Shown here in pieces: positions 1-10,090 of a DNA stretch of 64,000 nucleotides. Origin of the DNA: Williamsia sp. DF01-3 (lineage in GTDB: Bacteria; Actinomycetota; Actinomycetes; Mycobacteriales; Mycobacteriaceae); NCBI RefSeq assembly GCF_023051145.1, contig NZ_JALKFS010000005.1, positions 4,481,733-4,545,732 of the forward strand. The letters run 5' to 3'. Made by a program: the position numbers and the translations under genes. The notes under the pieces were generated by a model. That model ran no database searches. It saw only the letters and a list, made by a program, of their open reading frames with translations, and was not told the DNA's origin. Every line of letters starts with the position of its first letter. Position 1 is the stretch's first letter.

Positions 1-161
1 CGGGTGTGGCGAGAAGGTGAAATCGAGAGATGGACAGGAGGCAGCCAGCGCAACGTCCTACTGTACCAGAAAATGGGCGCACGTAAACAACCCCTTTTGG
101 TTACTGCGGACAGACTGCTACCAACGGGGCCCTGCGTCAAGAGGAACGCGCGGAAAGACGC
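1..161. other. Intergenic, no gene seen
   Basis: No credible coding region, RNA gene or strong hairpin is visible. This lies just downstream of the last gene of the leftward mce operon, so it should hold that operon's 3' end. Confidence 0.5.
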
Positions 162-1148
162 TTAAAAGTCAGATATGCGGTTGATGCGCCACTGTCCGTC
201 AACCTTCTGCATACCGAGTTCGGTACGCGCCTGGCCCGGACCGCTCAGGACTGCCACACCCTGCTGGGTGGTACTGATCAGCACCGTTGCGATCACGGTG
301 GCATTCGAGCCGTCCATGTTGCTGACCGCGATCAGGTCCACCTTGCACTCGGCTCCCTGGCCGCTCTGGGCCGCCAGGTCCCTGCTGGTGCTCTGGTACT
401 CGTTGAACTCGGTGAGGGCTTCGCCGGTCAGACCGGTCTTCGCCTTGTCGGCCCATTCATCGAACTTGGTGGGGTCGATCGACAGCACCGCGCAGATACG
501 GTCGCCGGCCTGCGCCTTGAGGGCACTGGTCTCCGACGAGTTGATGAACGCCATGTTGGACTGCGTCGATGCACCGGGCTTGAACGCCGCGACCACGGCG
601 AACACCGCGAACACGGCGGCCAGGAGCGCAACGATCGCAACCTTGCGCCAGGTCAGGAAGCCCGATGCCGCTTTCGCCGTGTTCGGTTCGGCGGCTTGTG
701 CCCGCTTGTCGTCGGGTGAACGCTCGGTTGCGGGCTTCTTGAGCGAGGCACCCTTCACCTTCGGCTTGCTCTTCGCGGCCGACTTGCCGAGTGTCACCGG
801 CTTGTCGGTGGCGTCGGTCTCGTCTGTCGAGGCGGTCTTGCTTGTCGAGGCGGTCTCGGCCGGTGCGGTGGCGTCGCCGGCCGACGACTGGTCGCTGGTT
901 TCGGCGGTGGCGTCGGGCGTGGACTCCCCCGCCGCGGACACCGACTCGGTGGTGCCGGACTCAGTTGCGCCGGACCCGGTGGACTCGACCGTTTCAGGTG
1001 CTGTCTCGGGCGTCGTGCTGTCCGTGGTCGCCGATTCGTCGGCGTGTGCCGAAGGGTTGACCTTGCGGGCCGACGGGCTGCTGCCTGCGATGCGGATCTT
1101 GCCGCGGGGCCCGGCCGGACGGATCGGCTTACGCGGTGTGCCTGCCAT
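162..1148 (-). CDS. Mce-associated membrane protein, long disordered N-terminus
   Basis: Last gene of the mce operon; 328 aa. Residues 1-160 are low complexity, rich in Ser, Thr, Ala and Glu with basic patches at both ends, and look disordered and cytoplasmic. One membrane helix follows at about 168-189, then an extracytoplasmic domain of about 135 residues of the NTF2-like fold typical of Mce-associated (Mas/Mam) proteins. Such proteins are thought to stabilise or assist the MceA-F complex. Its ATG shares one base with the preceding stop (TGATG), so the two genes are translationally coupled. Family assignment rests on operon position and architecture; the precise role is unknown. Confidence 0.85.
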   Translation of the reverse strand: MAGTPRKPIRPAGPRGKIRIAGSSPSARKVNPSAHADESATTDSTTPETAPETVESTGSGATESGTTESVSAAGESTPDATAETSDQSSAGDATAPAETASTSKTASTDETDATDKPVTLGKSAAKSKPKVKGASLKKPATERSPDDKRAQAAEPNTAKAASGFLTWRKVAIVALLAAVFAVFAVVAAFKPGASTQSNMAFINSSETSALKAQAGDRICAVLSIDPTKFDEWADKAKTGLTGEALTEFNEYQSTSRDLAAQSGQGAECKVDLIAVSNMDGSNATVIATVLISTTQQGVAVLSGPGQARTELGMQKVDGQWRINRISDF

Positions 1149-1804
1149 CAGTTGCCCCCTGTGGTGGGAGCGGGTTCAGCCGGCGCGGGGGTGGCAGCCG
1201 GATCGCCTGCGGGTGCCTGGGTGCTACCTGCCGGGTCCTCCAGTCCGATCGCATCGATCGACTGGATGTCCGACGCCTTCCAGCCCCCGTCGACATCGAC
1301 GACGTCGACCGCGAACCCCATGTTCGACGTGGCCGGCGGCGTGCCCTGGACCGTACTTGTGACATCGACGTATACGAGCACTTTTGCGGTCTTGTCTTCC
1401 TTGTTGAACTCGACGACGCCGCTGCGCTTGACCACCGACGACAACGTCGCGGTCCTGTCGCCGTTGGCGTCCACCTGCTTGGTGAGGTTCTCGAAGTCCT
1501 CCGCGGTGATCTGCGTCTTGGCCTTACCCGTGAGGGAAGCGTCGACCTGCTCGCGGAACGCGGTCAAATTCTTCGGGTCGATGTTGGTGACGTTGAGGAC
1601 CACCTGTTCGGCACCGTCCTGCGCACTGTCACGGGTCTGCTGGGCGTTGTGCTCGGCGTAGGCGTCTTTCCACCCGATCGCGAAGAACGCCGCGCACACC
1701 ACTGCGGCCACGAGGCCGGCCACCGCCAGGGCAGCGCCGATCCGCAACCACAGCGTCCGCGATCCGTGCTGCCGCTTGCCGCCGGGCTCTGAAGTCTCAG
1801 TCAT
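1148..1804 (-). CDS. Mce-associated membrane protein
   Basis: About 218 aa. A basic N-terminus is followed by a membrane helix near residues 20-45 (rich in Ala, Val and Leu) and then an extracytoplasmic domain of about 170 residues that ends in a Pro/Ala-rich tail. The layout matches the Mce-associated proteins that sit in pairs at the end of mce operons. An in-frame ATG at 1822 would add six residues; I prefer 1804 because the sequence MTETSE resembles a normal cytoplasmic start. It follows mceF after a gap of about 80 bases and overlaps the next gene by one base. Confidence 0.82.
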   Translation of the reverse strand: MTETSEPGGKRQHGSRTLWLRIGAALAVAGLVAAVVCAAFFAIGWKDAYAEHNAQQTRDSAQDGAEQVVLNVTNIDPKNLTAFREQVDASLTGKAKTQITAEDFENLTKQVDANGDRTATLSSVVKRSGVVEFNKEDKTAKVLVYVDVTSTVQGTPPATSNMGFAVDVVDVDGGWKASDIQSIDAIGLEDPAGSTQAPAGDPAATPAPAEPAPTTGGN

Positions 1805-1883
1805 CGCCCGCCAAAGGTACACGCCGGCCGGTAGTCGAGCTCCGGCTCCATCCCGGTCGACCGATCAGACAAAACTCTCGACA

Positions 1884-3125
1884 TCACTTGTCCCGCACAC
1901 CCAGAAGGGCCGCGATCTGTTCCGCGATCGGGTTCAGATTCAACGTGTCGGGCATCTTCTTGGGGTTGTCATCCCACGGCTGCGGGATGTTCGGGTTGGC
2001 GAACACAGCCCGGGCCGCACCACGAACGTCGGTCGGATTACCTTGCGCGACCGTACATTTCGCTTCGGTGTTGAACGGGAAGTCATCGTAGTTGATGTCG
2101 AAGTCCGGGTTGCGGGCTTCTTCGGCGGCGATGATGTCCTGGGTGCTCTCGTATCCGAGTGTGCACGCAGGCGGGTTGTTGACCTCCAGGACGATGCCGA
2201 AGTGGATCGTGCCGTCGCCGGGCGCCGGGCTGTAGCTGCCGCTGGAGAGCGCCGACAGAAGCGCCAGCGCCGGGCCCGCAGCGAAGAACGTCGGCGAGAC
2301 GGTACGGACGTCCTCGGCGAGGTTGCGGACAACGGTGGTGATGTCGCCGCCGCTGTCCTGCAACAGCCTTGAGATCTGTGTGGCACTGGTGGTTCCGGTG
2401 GTCAGCAACCGCCGGATGGCCGGATCGGATGCCTGCAGGGTCTGCGTCACCAGTTCCAGATTGCGTGACCAGCTGAGGATCTCATCGGACTGCTCGGCCT
2501 GGGTGCTCAGCACAGTGTCGCTGTTCTGGATGAGCGAGATCGTCTCCGGCAGGTTGTCGAGACCGGCCTGAGACAAATTGGTCAACGAATCAACCAGCGA
2601 CCGCAGGTTCTCGGCGTTGCCGTTGAACGCCTTACCCAGCTCGGTGACGACAGTCCGCAGATCGTCCACAGGTATCGAGCCCGTGAAGTCGACGGCCGAC
2701 TTGAGCACGTCCTGCAGCGGCGGAGGCGTCTGGGTTTCGGTGATGACCGACCCGTTCTTCAGGTAAGGGCCGTCATTGCTTGTCGGCCGCAGGTCCACGT
2801 ACTGCTCACCGATCGCTGATCGGTTCGCGACCACAGCCACTGCCGACTCGGGGATGTCGGCTCCGTCGGAGTCGAGGATCAACTCGACCTGGACGCCGTC
2901 CGGTTGCAGTGTCAGCGCACCTACGCGGCCGACAGGCACACCCTGATACGTCACCTCGGCGTTGGTGAAGATGCCACCCGACTCTTCGAACTCGGCTTTT
3001 ACCGAGTACGACCCGATACCGACCATTCGGTCGAGCTTGGCGTAGGTGGCGCCGACGTACACGATGGCAACCACACCGATCACCACGAAGATGATCAGCT
3101 GCCATCGGACGATCTTGGTCATCAT
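1884..3125 (-). CDS. mceF: MCE family protein MceF
   Basis: 413 aa. One N-terminal membrane anchor at about 5-28, then the MlaD/MCE domain (about 38-115) with the family's QGVPVGRVGAL-type loop, then a long helical stretch and a C-terminal Pro/Asn-rich tail. It is the sixth MCE subunit of the importer: in this family six different subunits assemble into a hexameric tube that carries lipids or sterols across the periplasm. The ATG overlaps the mceE stop by four bases (ATGA), which supports the start and coupling. Position after the lipoprotein mceE fixes it as MceF. Confidence 0.92.
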   Translation of the reverse strand: MMTKIVRWQLIIFVVIGVVAIVYVGATYAKLDRMVGIGSYSVKAEFEESGGIFTNAEVTYQGVPVGRVGALTLQPDGVQVELILDSDGADIPESAVAVVANRSAIGEQYVDLRPTSNDGPYLKNGSVITETQTPPPLQDVLKSAVDFTGSIPVDDLRTVVTELGKAFNGNAENLRSLVDSLTNLSQAGLDNLPETISLIQNSDTVLSTQAEQSDEILSWSRNLELVTQTLQASDPAIRRLLTTGTTSATQISRLLQDSGGDITTVVRNLAEDVRTVSPTFFAAGPALALLSALSSGSYSPAPGDGTIHFGIVLEVNNPPACTLGYESTQDIIAAEEARNPDFDINYDDFPFNTEAKCTVAQGNPTDVRGAARAVFANPNIPQPWDDNPKKMPDTLNLNPIAEQIAALLGVRDK

Positions 3126-4447
3126 GATGCAGCTCCGACGTTAGCGTTGGCCAGCATGTTCATCGGGCCCTGCAGGAAGCTCTGCTGCCCGCGTTCTTCC
3201 GGCATCAGCGCGTACTGCCCGCCCGAAGGGGGCGTGTTCGGCCCCGGCCGCGCATTCGGCAGTGGAAGCAACGTGATCGTCGGCCAGCCGAGCCGTGGAC
3301 CGTTGCCGTTGTAGTACGGGTTGGCCGGGTCGATGATCGGCTGCGGTCCGGTCCGCGGCGGACTGTACACCGGTTCTCCCTGCCCGACCCCGAGTGCTTC
3401 GAGCTGATTGAGCAGCCGGAGGTCGAGGTTGGCGAACAGGTTGGTCGAGTCACCCTTCACGCCCGGCAACAATGCATCCGGGAACGGGTAGGTGAACAGC
3501 AGCGGCGAGGCGGTGATCAGATCCGGTGCGGCTCCGGCCAGCGCCTGCAGTGTCGGCCGCAGGGCCTTGAGGTCGGTGATGATCTCCTCGCGGGCGGTGC
3601 CGAGGACCTGCACACCGACGACACCCAGGCGGTCGACCTGTTCGAGCATGGCCACCAACTGTGGACGTTGCTCTTCCAGAACCGCGACACCCCTGGGCAA
3701 TTCGTCGAGAACCCGGTTGATCTGGTCCGTCTGCGAACGAGCGCGATTCGACAGCTTGTCGAGCCCGTCGAGTGCGGTCACGATGTTGTTCTTCTGTTCT
3801 TCGAGACCGCTGATCAGGGTCGCGGTCTCGTTGAGGAGCCCCTTCACCTGGGTTTCGCGGCCGTCGAGGGCGGTGTTCAACTCATCGACGATGGGCTTGA
3901 GCTGCGACACACCGCCACCGTTGAGCAGCAGTGACAACGCGCCGAGAACCTGTTCGATGTCGGTCGCGGTGCGGGTCCGGCATTCCGGAGATCCGACCTC
4001 GGGACATCCGATGACCTCGGCAGGGTTTTGCCGAGGCAGGTTCGCGTTCTCCGGCGGATCCTCGAGGGCCACGTACTTCTCACCGAGAAGGTTTGTCTGC
4101 TGGACTTCCGCGGTGGACGCGTCGGACAGGTCAACGGTGTTCTGCACCTCGATGACGACCTCGGCAGTCCACTGATCAGGCGACACCTTGATCGAATCCA
4201 CGCGGCCGACCTCGATTCCGTTGAACTTGACCGTCGACTGTGGGACGAGGTCGAGTACATCGAGGAACTGGAGCTTGTAGGTACGAGGTGCATCACCGAG
4301 GTTGGCTCCACCGGGCAGCGGCACGGATTGCAGCCCTTGCGTACCGCACCCACCGACCGTGATCAGCGCGGCACCGGCCAGTACGGCAGCGCTCGCCTTC
4401 ACCAGTCGCCTACGCCCGACGACTCCTGCGCGTATGGGCGATCTCAT
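3122..4447 (-). CDS. mceE: MCE family lipoprotein MceE (LprK-like)
   Basis: 441 aa. A type II signal peptide is visible: basic start, hydrophobic core and lipobox TVGGC with the lipidated Cys at residue 34. The MCE domain follows directly (about 50-135), then a coiled-coil helical region and a Pro/Gly-rich C-terminus. Presence of a lipobox distinguishes MceE from the other five subunits, which have plain membrane anchors. Its ATG at 4447 shares a base with the mceD stop. Confidence 0.93.
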   Translation of the reverse strand: MRSPIRAGVVGRRRLVKASAAVLAGAALITVGGCGTQGLQSVPLPGGANLGDAPRTYKLQFLDVLDLVPQSTVKFNGIEVGRVDSIKVSPDQWTAEVVIEVQNTVDLSDASTAEVQQTNLLGEKYVALEDPPENANLPRQNPAEVIGCPEVGSPECRTRTATDIEQVLGALSLLLNGGGVSQLKPIVDELNTALDGRETQVKGLLNETATLISGLEEQKNNIVTALDGLDKLSNRARSQTDQINRVLDELPRGVAVLEEQRPQLVAMLEQVDRLGVVGVQVLGTAREEIITDLKALRPTLQALAGAAPDLITASPLLFTYPFPDALLPGVKGDSTNLFANLDLRLLNQLEALGVGQGEPVYSPPRTGPQPIIDPANPYYNGNGPRLGWPTITLLPLPNARPGPNTPPSGGQYALMPEERGQQSFLQGPMNMLANANVGAAS

Positions 4448-5712
4448 CAGTTCTCACCCTCCAGAGCTGGATCCGGGTTGCCCGGAACCGTTCCCGGCAC
4501 CGGCCCGCGATTCTGCAGGTTGTCGTTGCTCAAGATCCCGAACGGGAGGTTGAGCGTCGGCGTCTTGATCCCCGCGGTGATCTGATCGGCGACGTTTGTA
4601 CATTGGTCGATCAGCGGTCGGAGCGTCTTGCTGAACTGTTCGAACGCCGGGTCACCTGGCTTGAGCCTGCCGAGATCGAGCAACCCACACTGAGCACCGA
4701 GCAGGTCTTGCAGCTCGGGGATCGTCAGGTGCAGGTCGAGAGTGCCCGACTCTGCGTTGTAGGCATTGACCAAGTTGGAGAGCGCCAGCGGCAGAGCCGT
4801 CAGGATCTCTTTCTGGGAACTCTTGGTGTCCACGAGCATCTGTGTGGTCGGGATCAGTTCGGAGACACGGTCGCCCAACGCTTCTCGGTTGTCTTCGACG
4901 AATCCGGCGACGTCACCGAGAGCAACCGACAACCTGTCGAGTGCGGTGCCGAGTTGTTCGCGTTCACCGGCCAGGAAGTTGTTGAAATCCGCCATCTGGG
5001 TGTTGAACTGGCGCACCTGCTGGTCGTTGGCCGCGAGCATGCCTACGAAGCTGTCGAGGTTCTTGACCGTGTCGACGATGTTGCCACGCGACTCGTTGAG
5101 AGTATTCGCCGCCTTCGACAACTCGGTGATCGTGGAGTTCAACGCCTCACCGTTGCCGGCGAGGTTCTGCGCTCCGGTGGTCACCAACTCGGAGACCGCG
5201 CCATTCTTGTTGGCGCCGTCGGGTCCCAGAGCGGACGACAGCTTCTGCACCGATGAGTACAGCTCGTCGACTTCGACCGGCACCATCGTCTTCGACACCG
5301 GAAGGCTGATGTCCTTCGACGCTGTTGGGCCGCCGGTGTAAACCGGCGTGAGCTGCACATAACGATCGGCCACGACCGATGGTGTGATCTGCACGGCGCC
5401 AACGTCTTTCGGAAGCTCAACGCTGCCGTCGACCCGCATCTTCACGCGCACCTGGTCGCCTTCTGGCTTGACATCCTCCACGGTGCCCACGGCAACGCCG
5501 AGCACGCGCACATCGCTCCCGTCATAGATGCCGACACTGCTCTTGAAGTAGGCGGTGATCTGGGTGCTGTTGACACGTTTGAACACCCACCACAGCGATC
5601 CCGCCACCACCAACGCCAAGATCAACGCGATGACGATGAAGACGATGTGTTTGGGGGTGAACCAGCGGCCGGGACCGCGACTGTCCTGGGTGTTGCTCGC
5701 CGAGGTCATCAT
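4447..5712 (-). CDS. mceD: MCE family protein MceD
   Basis: 421 aa. Membrane anchor at about 20-42 with a Trp-Trp pair at its end, MCE domain at about 50-130, then a long alpha-helical region full of Leu/Asn/Thr heptads and a Pro-rich tail ([10 protein letters not shown]). It overlaps the mceC stop by four bases. The six-residue cluster order and the absence of a lipobox place it as MceD. Substrate cannot be read from the sequence. Confidence 0.92.
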   Translation of the reverse strand: MMTSASNTQDSRGPGRWFTPKHIVFIVIALILALVVAGSLWWVFKRVNSTQITAYFKSSVGIYDGSDVRVLGVAVGTVEDVKPEGDQVRVKMRVDGSVELPKDVGAVQITPSVVADRYVQLTPVYTGGPTASKDISLPVSKTMVPVEVDELYSSVQKLSSALGPDGANKNGAVSELVTTGAQNLAGNGEALNSTITELSKAANTLNESRGNIVDTVKNLDSFVGMLAANDQQVRQFNTQMADFNNFLAGEREQLGTALDRLSVALGDVAGFVEDNREALGDRVSELIPTTQMLVDTKSSQKEILTALPLALSNLVNAYNAESGTLDLHLTIPELQDLLGAQCGLLDLGRLKPGDPAFEQFSKTLRPLIDQCTNVADQITAGIKTPTLNLPFGILSNDNLQNRGPVPGTVPGNPDPALEGEN

Positions 5713-6743
5713 TGCCCGGCCACCGTTCCGCCGCCGTTGTTCAGTTGCTTTTGCTGCACGGGGAGCCTTGTCGTGTTCTGCTGCGGCAGGGCCGGCGGCA
5801 GGATGTTGGTGACCACCGAGTCGAACCAGCGACCGCTGCCCAGCACGTTGGCGTAGAGCCGGTAGAACGGCGCCATGTACGTGAGCGACTGACGCAGGTT
5901 TTCGTTCTGGTCGTTGAGGATCTCGATCACCTGGCGCAGGGTTTCCAGCGTCGGGCCGATCTGCTCCTGGTTGTCCTTGACGATTCCGCTGAGGGCATCG
6001 GAGAGCGTGATCGTGCTCGAGAGCAGCCGTGAGATCGACTGCTGACGGTTGTTCAGTTCCTCGAGCAACTGTCCCGCACCGTTGATCAACCGCTCGAACT
6101 CCTGGTTGCGGTCGGCGAGGATCTTGGAGGTGTCTTTGGTCGCCTCCAACAGTTCCTGGACCTTCTGATCGCGGCTGGCGATGGTCTCCGACAGACGGGT
6201 GAGCCCGTCGAGCGAGGCGCGGAGGTCGGCAGGGGTGCCCGAAAAGGCATCCGACAACGTGCGCATGCTGGTCGCGAGCTGGTTGGTGTCGACTTCTTCG
6301 ATCTGATCGGCGGCATCGGAGAACGCCTCGATCACGTCATACGGCGAGGTGGTGCGGCTCAGCGGGATGACATCCTTCGGGTCCGCGAGTTCGCTGCCCT
6401 GGGGATCGAGTGCCACGTACTTCTGGCCCAACACGGTCTTGATCTGGATGGACGCGGTGGTCTGGTCGCCGATCCAGGCCTGGCTGACCTGCATGTCGAC
6501 CCGGACCTTGTCGCCGTCCAGTTCAACTGCCCGCACGTTGCCGACCTTGACGCCGGCGACGCGCACCTCCGCGTCGGGCTTGAGCCCAGCGGCCTCAGAG
6601 AAGTTCGCCGAGTAGATGACGCCGGCGCCGATCAGCGGCAGCGAGTTGAGGAAAAAGGCAGTCGAGGACAGCATCAGTAGCACGAGGATGCCGATGAACC
6701 CCACTGTGACCGGACTGCGTCCCTGCCTGGATCGATCGCTCAT
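5709..6743 (-). CDS. mceC: MCE family protein MceC
   Basis: 344 aa, the shortest MCE subunit here. N-terminal anchor at about 13-37 ([20 protein letters not shown]), MCE domain to about residue 120 with the [14 protein letters not shown] loop, then a helical rod and a Gln/Asn-rich C-terminus. It starts 43 bases after the mceB stop, the largest gap within mceA-F, with a purine-rich GGAGGTGAG ribosome binding site just upstream. Confidence 0.92.
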   Translation of the reverse strand: MSDRSRQGRSPVTVGFIGILVLLMLSSTAFFLNSLPLIGAGVIYSANFSEAAGLKPDAEVRVAGVKVGNVRAVELDGDKVRVDMQVSQAWIGDQTTASIQIKTVLGQKYVALDPQGSELADPKDVIPLSRTTSPYDVIEAFSDAADQIEEVDTNQLATSMRTLSDAFSGTPADLRASLDGLTRLSETIASRDQKVQELLEATKDTSKILADRNQEFERLINGAGQLLEELNNRQQSISRLLSSTITLSDALSGIVKDNQEQIGPTLETLRQVIEILNDQNENLRQSLTYMAPFYRLYANVLGSGRWFDSVVTNILPPALPQQNTTRLPVQQKQLNNGGGTVAGQ

Positions 6744-6786
6744 TTGCTCACCTCCCCTTCTCGCATCCGCATGGTGGTCATCTCGT

Positions 6787-7854
6787 TCACGGTGGATCCT
6801 CGTTTGCCCAGCAGCGTGTCGCTGCGCTGGTGTACAGGACGTGGTTGATGTCTGGCAGCGGGATCAGCGGCTGCGTCAGCACTGCGCTGCTGCCATTTCC
6901 TGCAGTGACGTCCAGTCCACAGAGGTAGAACTGGAACCACGAACCGAATGTCGCTGCCCGCCCGATCTTCTGGAGCTTCACCGGCAGGTTGGTCAGGGTC
7001 TGCTTGATCTCGTCTTGGCGTTGCACGACGGTCTGACCCAAGTCGTTCAGTGCCGCGATCGAGCCCTGGATCGCCGGCCTGGTCGGTTGCAGAATCGACG
7101 CCGTCACCGCGGTCAGGTTGGACAGTGATGTGATCGCCGACCCGACCGAACCTCGTTGCGACGCAAGACCTGTGACGAACTTCTCGGTGTTCGTCAGCAG
7201 CGCGGTGAACTGGTCGTCGTGGTCGTTGAGGTTTTTGAGCACCACGGTGAGGTTGTCGATCAGTGTGCCGATCACCTGATCGCGATCGGCGATCGTGTTG
7301 GTGAGGCTGGCCGTGTCCCGGACCAGTTCCGAGACCGTGCCACTCTCGCCCTGGAACACCTGGATGATCTCTTCGGACAACTTGTTCACGTCGTCTGCGG
7401 TGAGCTGCTGGAACAATGGGCGGAACCCGTTGAACAGCTCGGTGAGGTTGATCGCCTCCGTGGTGTTCTGCAAGCCGATCGTGGCTCCGCCACTGATCGT
7501 GTCGCTGGGATCTCCGGGACCCTTCTCGAGCGAGAGGTACCGCTGGCCCGTGAGGTTACGCAGCTTGATCGTGACCCGGACGCCCGCAGGCAACTCCCCA
7601 CGATCCACGGAGAAGCTGACCTGCGCTTCGTCTCGATTGACGATCTCCACGCCACTGACCTGGCCGACACGCACGCCGGCGATGCGGACGTCGTCGCCCT
7701 TGGCGACCTGGGTGGCGTCGGTGAAGATCGCCTTGAAGTCGGTGCCGCCACCGCCACCACCGTTGGCGACCGCAAACGCGAGTACCGAGGTGGCGAAAAC
7801 CGTGACAACTGAGAAGACGATCAGCTTGACGAGGGGTCCGACAAGACTCTTCAT
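6787..7854 (-). CDS. mceB: MCE family protein MceB
   Basis: 355 aa from the ATG at 7854 (MKSLVGPLVK), which overlaps the mceA stop as ATGA. A longer reading to 7908 exists but would run through the end of mceA and lacks the usual short basic start. Anchor at about 8-28, MCE domain with the VAGVRVGQVSGVEI loop, helical rod, and a C-terminus containing two Cys that could form a disulfide outside the membrane. Confidence 0.92.
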   Translation of the reverse strand: MKSLVGPLVKLIVFSVVTVFATSVLAFAVANGGGGGGTDFKAIFTDATQVAKGDDVRIAGVRVGQVSGVEIVNRDEAQVSFSVDRGELPAGVRVTIKLRNLTGQRYLSLEKGPGDPSDTISGGATIGLQNTTEAINLTELFNGFRPLFQQLTADDVNKLSEEIIQVFQGESGTVSELVRDTASLTNTIADRDQVIGTLIDNLTVVLKNLNDHDDQFTALLTNTEKFVTGLASQRGSVGSAITSLSNLTAVTASILQPTRPAIQGSIAALNDLGQTVVQRQDEIKQTLTNLPVKLQKIGRAATFGSWFQFYLCGLDVTAGNGSSAVLTQPLIPLPDINHVLYTSAATRCWANEDPP

Positions 7855-9215
7855 CGAATGCTCACCTGCTGTCCCTGCATCATCGGTGCCGCTGCCATGG
7901 TGATCCATCCCGGGACCTCGGCAGGATCCTTGCCCGATGACGCCGCGACGATAGCGCGCATCTGGAGCTTGTTCCGCGGATCGCTGTAGTTGGTCGGCGG
8001 ATCCTGCTGCTGCTCGGCCTCACCGATCGTCCCCGACGGGACACCGGAGAACTGCGGCTCGGGCAGGACGGGCAGGTTTCTGGGACCGGCGTTCCGCGAC
8101 GGAACCTGGTACGAACCGTCATTGACCGAACCGTAGGGGTACTGCGGGAACGGCCGCCCGTTGCCGGGCTGCGGGTAGCAGATCGGTCCGCGCTGGTCGA
8201 ACAACCGTGGTTCGTCCTGGTTCGGCAGGTACCGGCCGCGCGGGTTGACGAATTGCAAGTTCACCCGCACGCCTGGGTTCTCGGTGCCCTTACCGGTGAT
8301 GACGTCGGCCTCGGGGACCAGTCCTGCGAAGTTCTCGAACGTACAACCGAAGGTCGGCGAATACCTCGCGAGCGCCGTCAGCAGCGGTTCAGACTGAATT
8401 GCCAGGTCCACGAGATCTTTCCGGTTTGTGGTCAAGAAGTTCGTTCCGTCGACAGCAACCTGCGTCACCGAAGCGATCAGCGTCCGCAGGTCACCCTGGC
8501 GTTCGTAGAGCGTGTTGGTCGTCGTACGCAGATTGTCGAGCGAGTCCACGAGATCGGGCAGCGCCTCGGAATAGGTCTCGGAGAAGCTCGCGAGTCCGCG
8601 CAAGGTGCCCTGCAGCTCAGGCATGTTCGCGTTGATGTCCTTGAAGATCGTATTGAGTTGCTCGAAGCTCGTGCCCAGCCGTTCACCATTGCCCGACAAC
8701 GCCTTCGACAACGCCGAGAGGGTGATGTTGAGGTCGGCGGGTGGAATCGCCTCGAGCACCGGCAGCAATTGGTCGAACAGCTGCTGCAACTCCACGGCGT
8801 TGCCCGACTTGTCTTCCTCGATGAGGTCCCCACCGGTGAGATGATCGTCTGCGGTGCCCTCTTGGCCTTCGGGAATCTGCAGCGACACGAACCGCTCGCC
8901 GAAGAGCGTTTTCGGAAGGATGCGGGCGGTGGTGTCGGTAGGCAACAATTTTGCCTTGTCCGGCTGGAGTCCGAGCGTGACCACCACCGACCCGTCTTTG
9001 ATGTCGGGTTCGACGCTGCGCACCTCTCCGACGATCAGCCCACGGGCCTTCACATCGGCGTTCGCGGGCAGCGCGTTTCCGGCAGAGGTGGTGGAGAGCT
9101 TGACGTTGACGAAGTTCGTGAACGACTTGTTGTACTGCATGATCGTCAACGTCAGGAACAAGATGACAACGACGAAGAACACCAGGCCCAGAGCCCGGCG
9201 GCGAAGAGCGTTCAT
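7851..9215 (-). CDS. mceA: MCE family protein MceA
   Basis: 454 aa. Membrane anchor at about 8-28, MCE domain at about 40-115 (KARGLIVGEVRSVEP), a helical rod to about 290, and a long Pro/Asn-rich C-terminal region ending in a Met/Gln-rich tail. MceA is the first MCE subunit after the two permeases, and the position fits. The C-terminal extension after the helices, with conserved Cys in TFGCTFEN and GPICYPQ, is typical of the MceA branch. Confidence 0.92.
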   Translation of the reverse strand: MNALRRRALGLVFFVVVILFLTLTIMQYNKSFTNFVNVKLSTTSAGNALPANADVKARGLIVGEVRSVEPDIKDGSVVVTLGLQPDKAKLLPTDTTARILPKTLFGERFVSLQIPEGQEGTADDHLTGGDLIEEDKSGNAVELQQLFDQLLPVLEAIPPADLNITLSALSKALSGNGERLGTSFEQLNTIFKDINANMPELQGTLRGLASFSETYSEALPDLVDSLDNLRTTTNTLYERQGDLRTLIASVTQVAVDGTNFLTTNRKDLVDLAIQSEPLLTALARYSPTFGCTFENFAGLVPEADVITGKGTENPGVRVNLQFVNPRGRYLPNQDEPRLFDQRGPICYPQPGNGRPFPQYPYGSVNDGSYQVPSRNAGPRNLPVLPEPQFSGVPSGTIGEAEQQQDPPTNYSDPRNKLQMRAIVAASSGKDPAEVPGWITMAAAPMMQGQQVSIR

Positions 9216-9219
9216 CGGT

Positions 9220-10077
9220 TCAGCCCCCTACTCGCACGGAGGTGGTGGTCCCCCAGATTGCGAGGCCCAGGAAGAAGTCGAGCACCGCGATGATCACCAG
9301 GGCCGCACGGACCGCGTGACCCACCGCCACGCCGACGCCGGCAGGACCACCGGTGGCGTAGTAGCCGTAGTAGCAGTGCACCAGGATGATCACGAACGCG
9401 AAGATCATGACCTTGCCGAACGACCAGAGGACGTCCGCAGGTGGCAAGAAGAGATTGAAGTAGTGGTCGTAGGAGCCGGACGACTGCCCGGTGAACTGCG
9501 TGGCTATCAGCCGGGAGGCGAAGTAGGCCGACAACAAGCCCAGCACGTACAGCGGGATGACGGCGATGAAGCCGGCGAGCACGCGAGTGGTGACCAGGAA
9601 CGGAATGGACGGGACCGCCATGGTCTCGAGTGCGTCGATCTCCTCGGAGATGCGCATGGCGCCGAGCTGAGCGGTGAAACCACAACCGACAGTTGCCGAC
9701 AGGGCCAGTCCGGCGACGAGCGGGGCGACCTCGCGGGTGTTGGCGTAGGCCGCCAGGAAGCCCGTGAGCGCCTGGGACCCGAGCTGATCGAGGGCGTTGG
9801 CACCCTGCAGACCGACGACGACACCGGTGAACCCCGACATCAACACCATCACGCCGATGGTGCCGCCGATGACCGCAAGTCCACCGGATCCGAATGCCAC
9901 CTCGGCGAGAAGCCGGAGCAGTTCTTTGGGGTAACGGCGAATGGTGCGCGGCGACCAGCCGATCGCGCGGCCATAGAACGACATCTGGTCGCCCGCGCCG
10001 TCGAGGACGCGCAGAGGAACACGTGCGACTTTGGCCGCCCGATATCCCAGGTCTCCCCGACCTTTGGCGATGGTCAC
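9220..10077 (-). CDS. yrbEB: MlaE/YrbE-type ABC permease, YrbEB
   Basis: 285 aa inner-membrane permease with five to six hydrophobic segments. The MlaE family signature is present around EEIDALETMAVPS, the loop that contacts the ATPase. It forms the transmembrane core together with YrbEA. The gene starts 13 bases after yrbEA and ends 4 bases before mceA. Start ATG is followed by MTIAKGRGDLG. Confidence 0.93.
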   Translation of the reverse strand: MTIAKGRGDLGYRAAKVARVPLRVLDGAGDQMSFYGRAIGWSPRTIRRYPKELLRLLAEVAFGSGGLAVIGGTIGVMVLMSGFTGVVVGLQGANALDQLGSQALTGFLAAYANTREVAPLVAGLALSATVGCGFTAQLGAMRISEEIDALETMAVPSIPFLVTTRVLAGFIAVIPLYVLGLLSAYFASRLIATQFTGQSSGSYDHYFNLFLPPADVLWSFGKVMIFAFVIILVHCYYGYYATGGPAGVGVAVGHAVRAALVIIAVLDFFLGLAIWGTTTSVRVGG

Positions 10078-10090
10078 TTCCGAAGTCCTC

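Noticed and set aside
8253-9293. A 346-codon plus-strand frame opposite mceA
   Set aside because: Shadow of the mceA codon pattern; composition is Arg/Gln/His-rich as in antisense frames.
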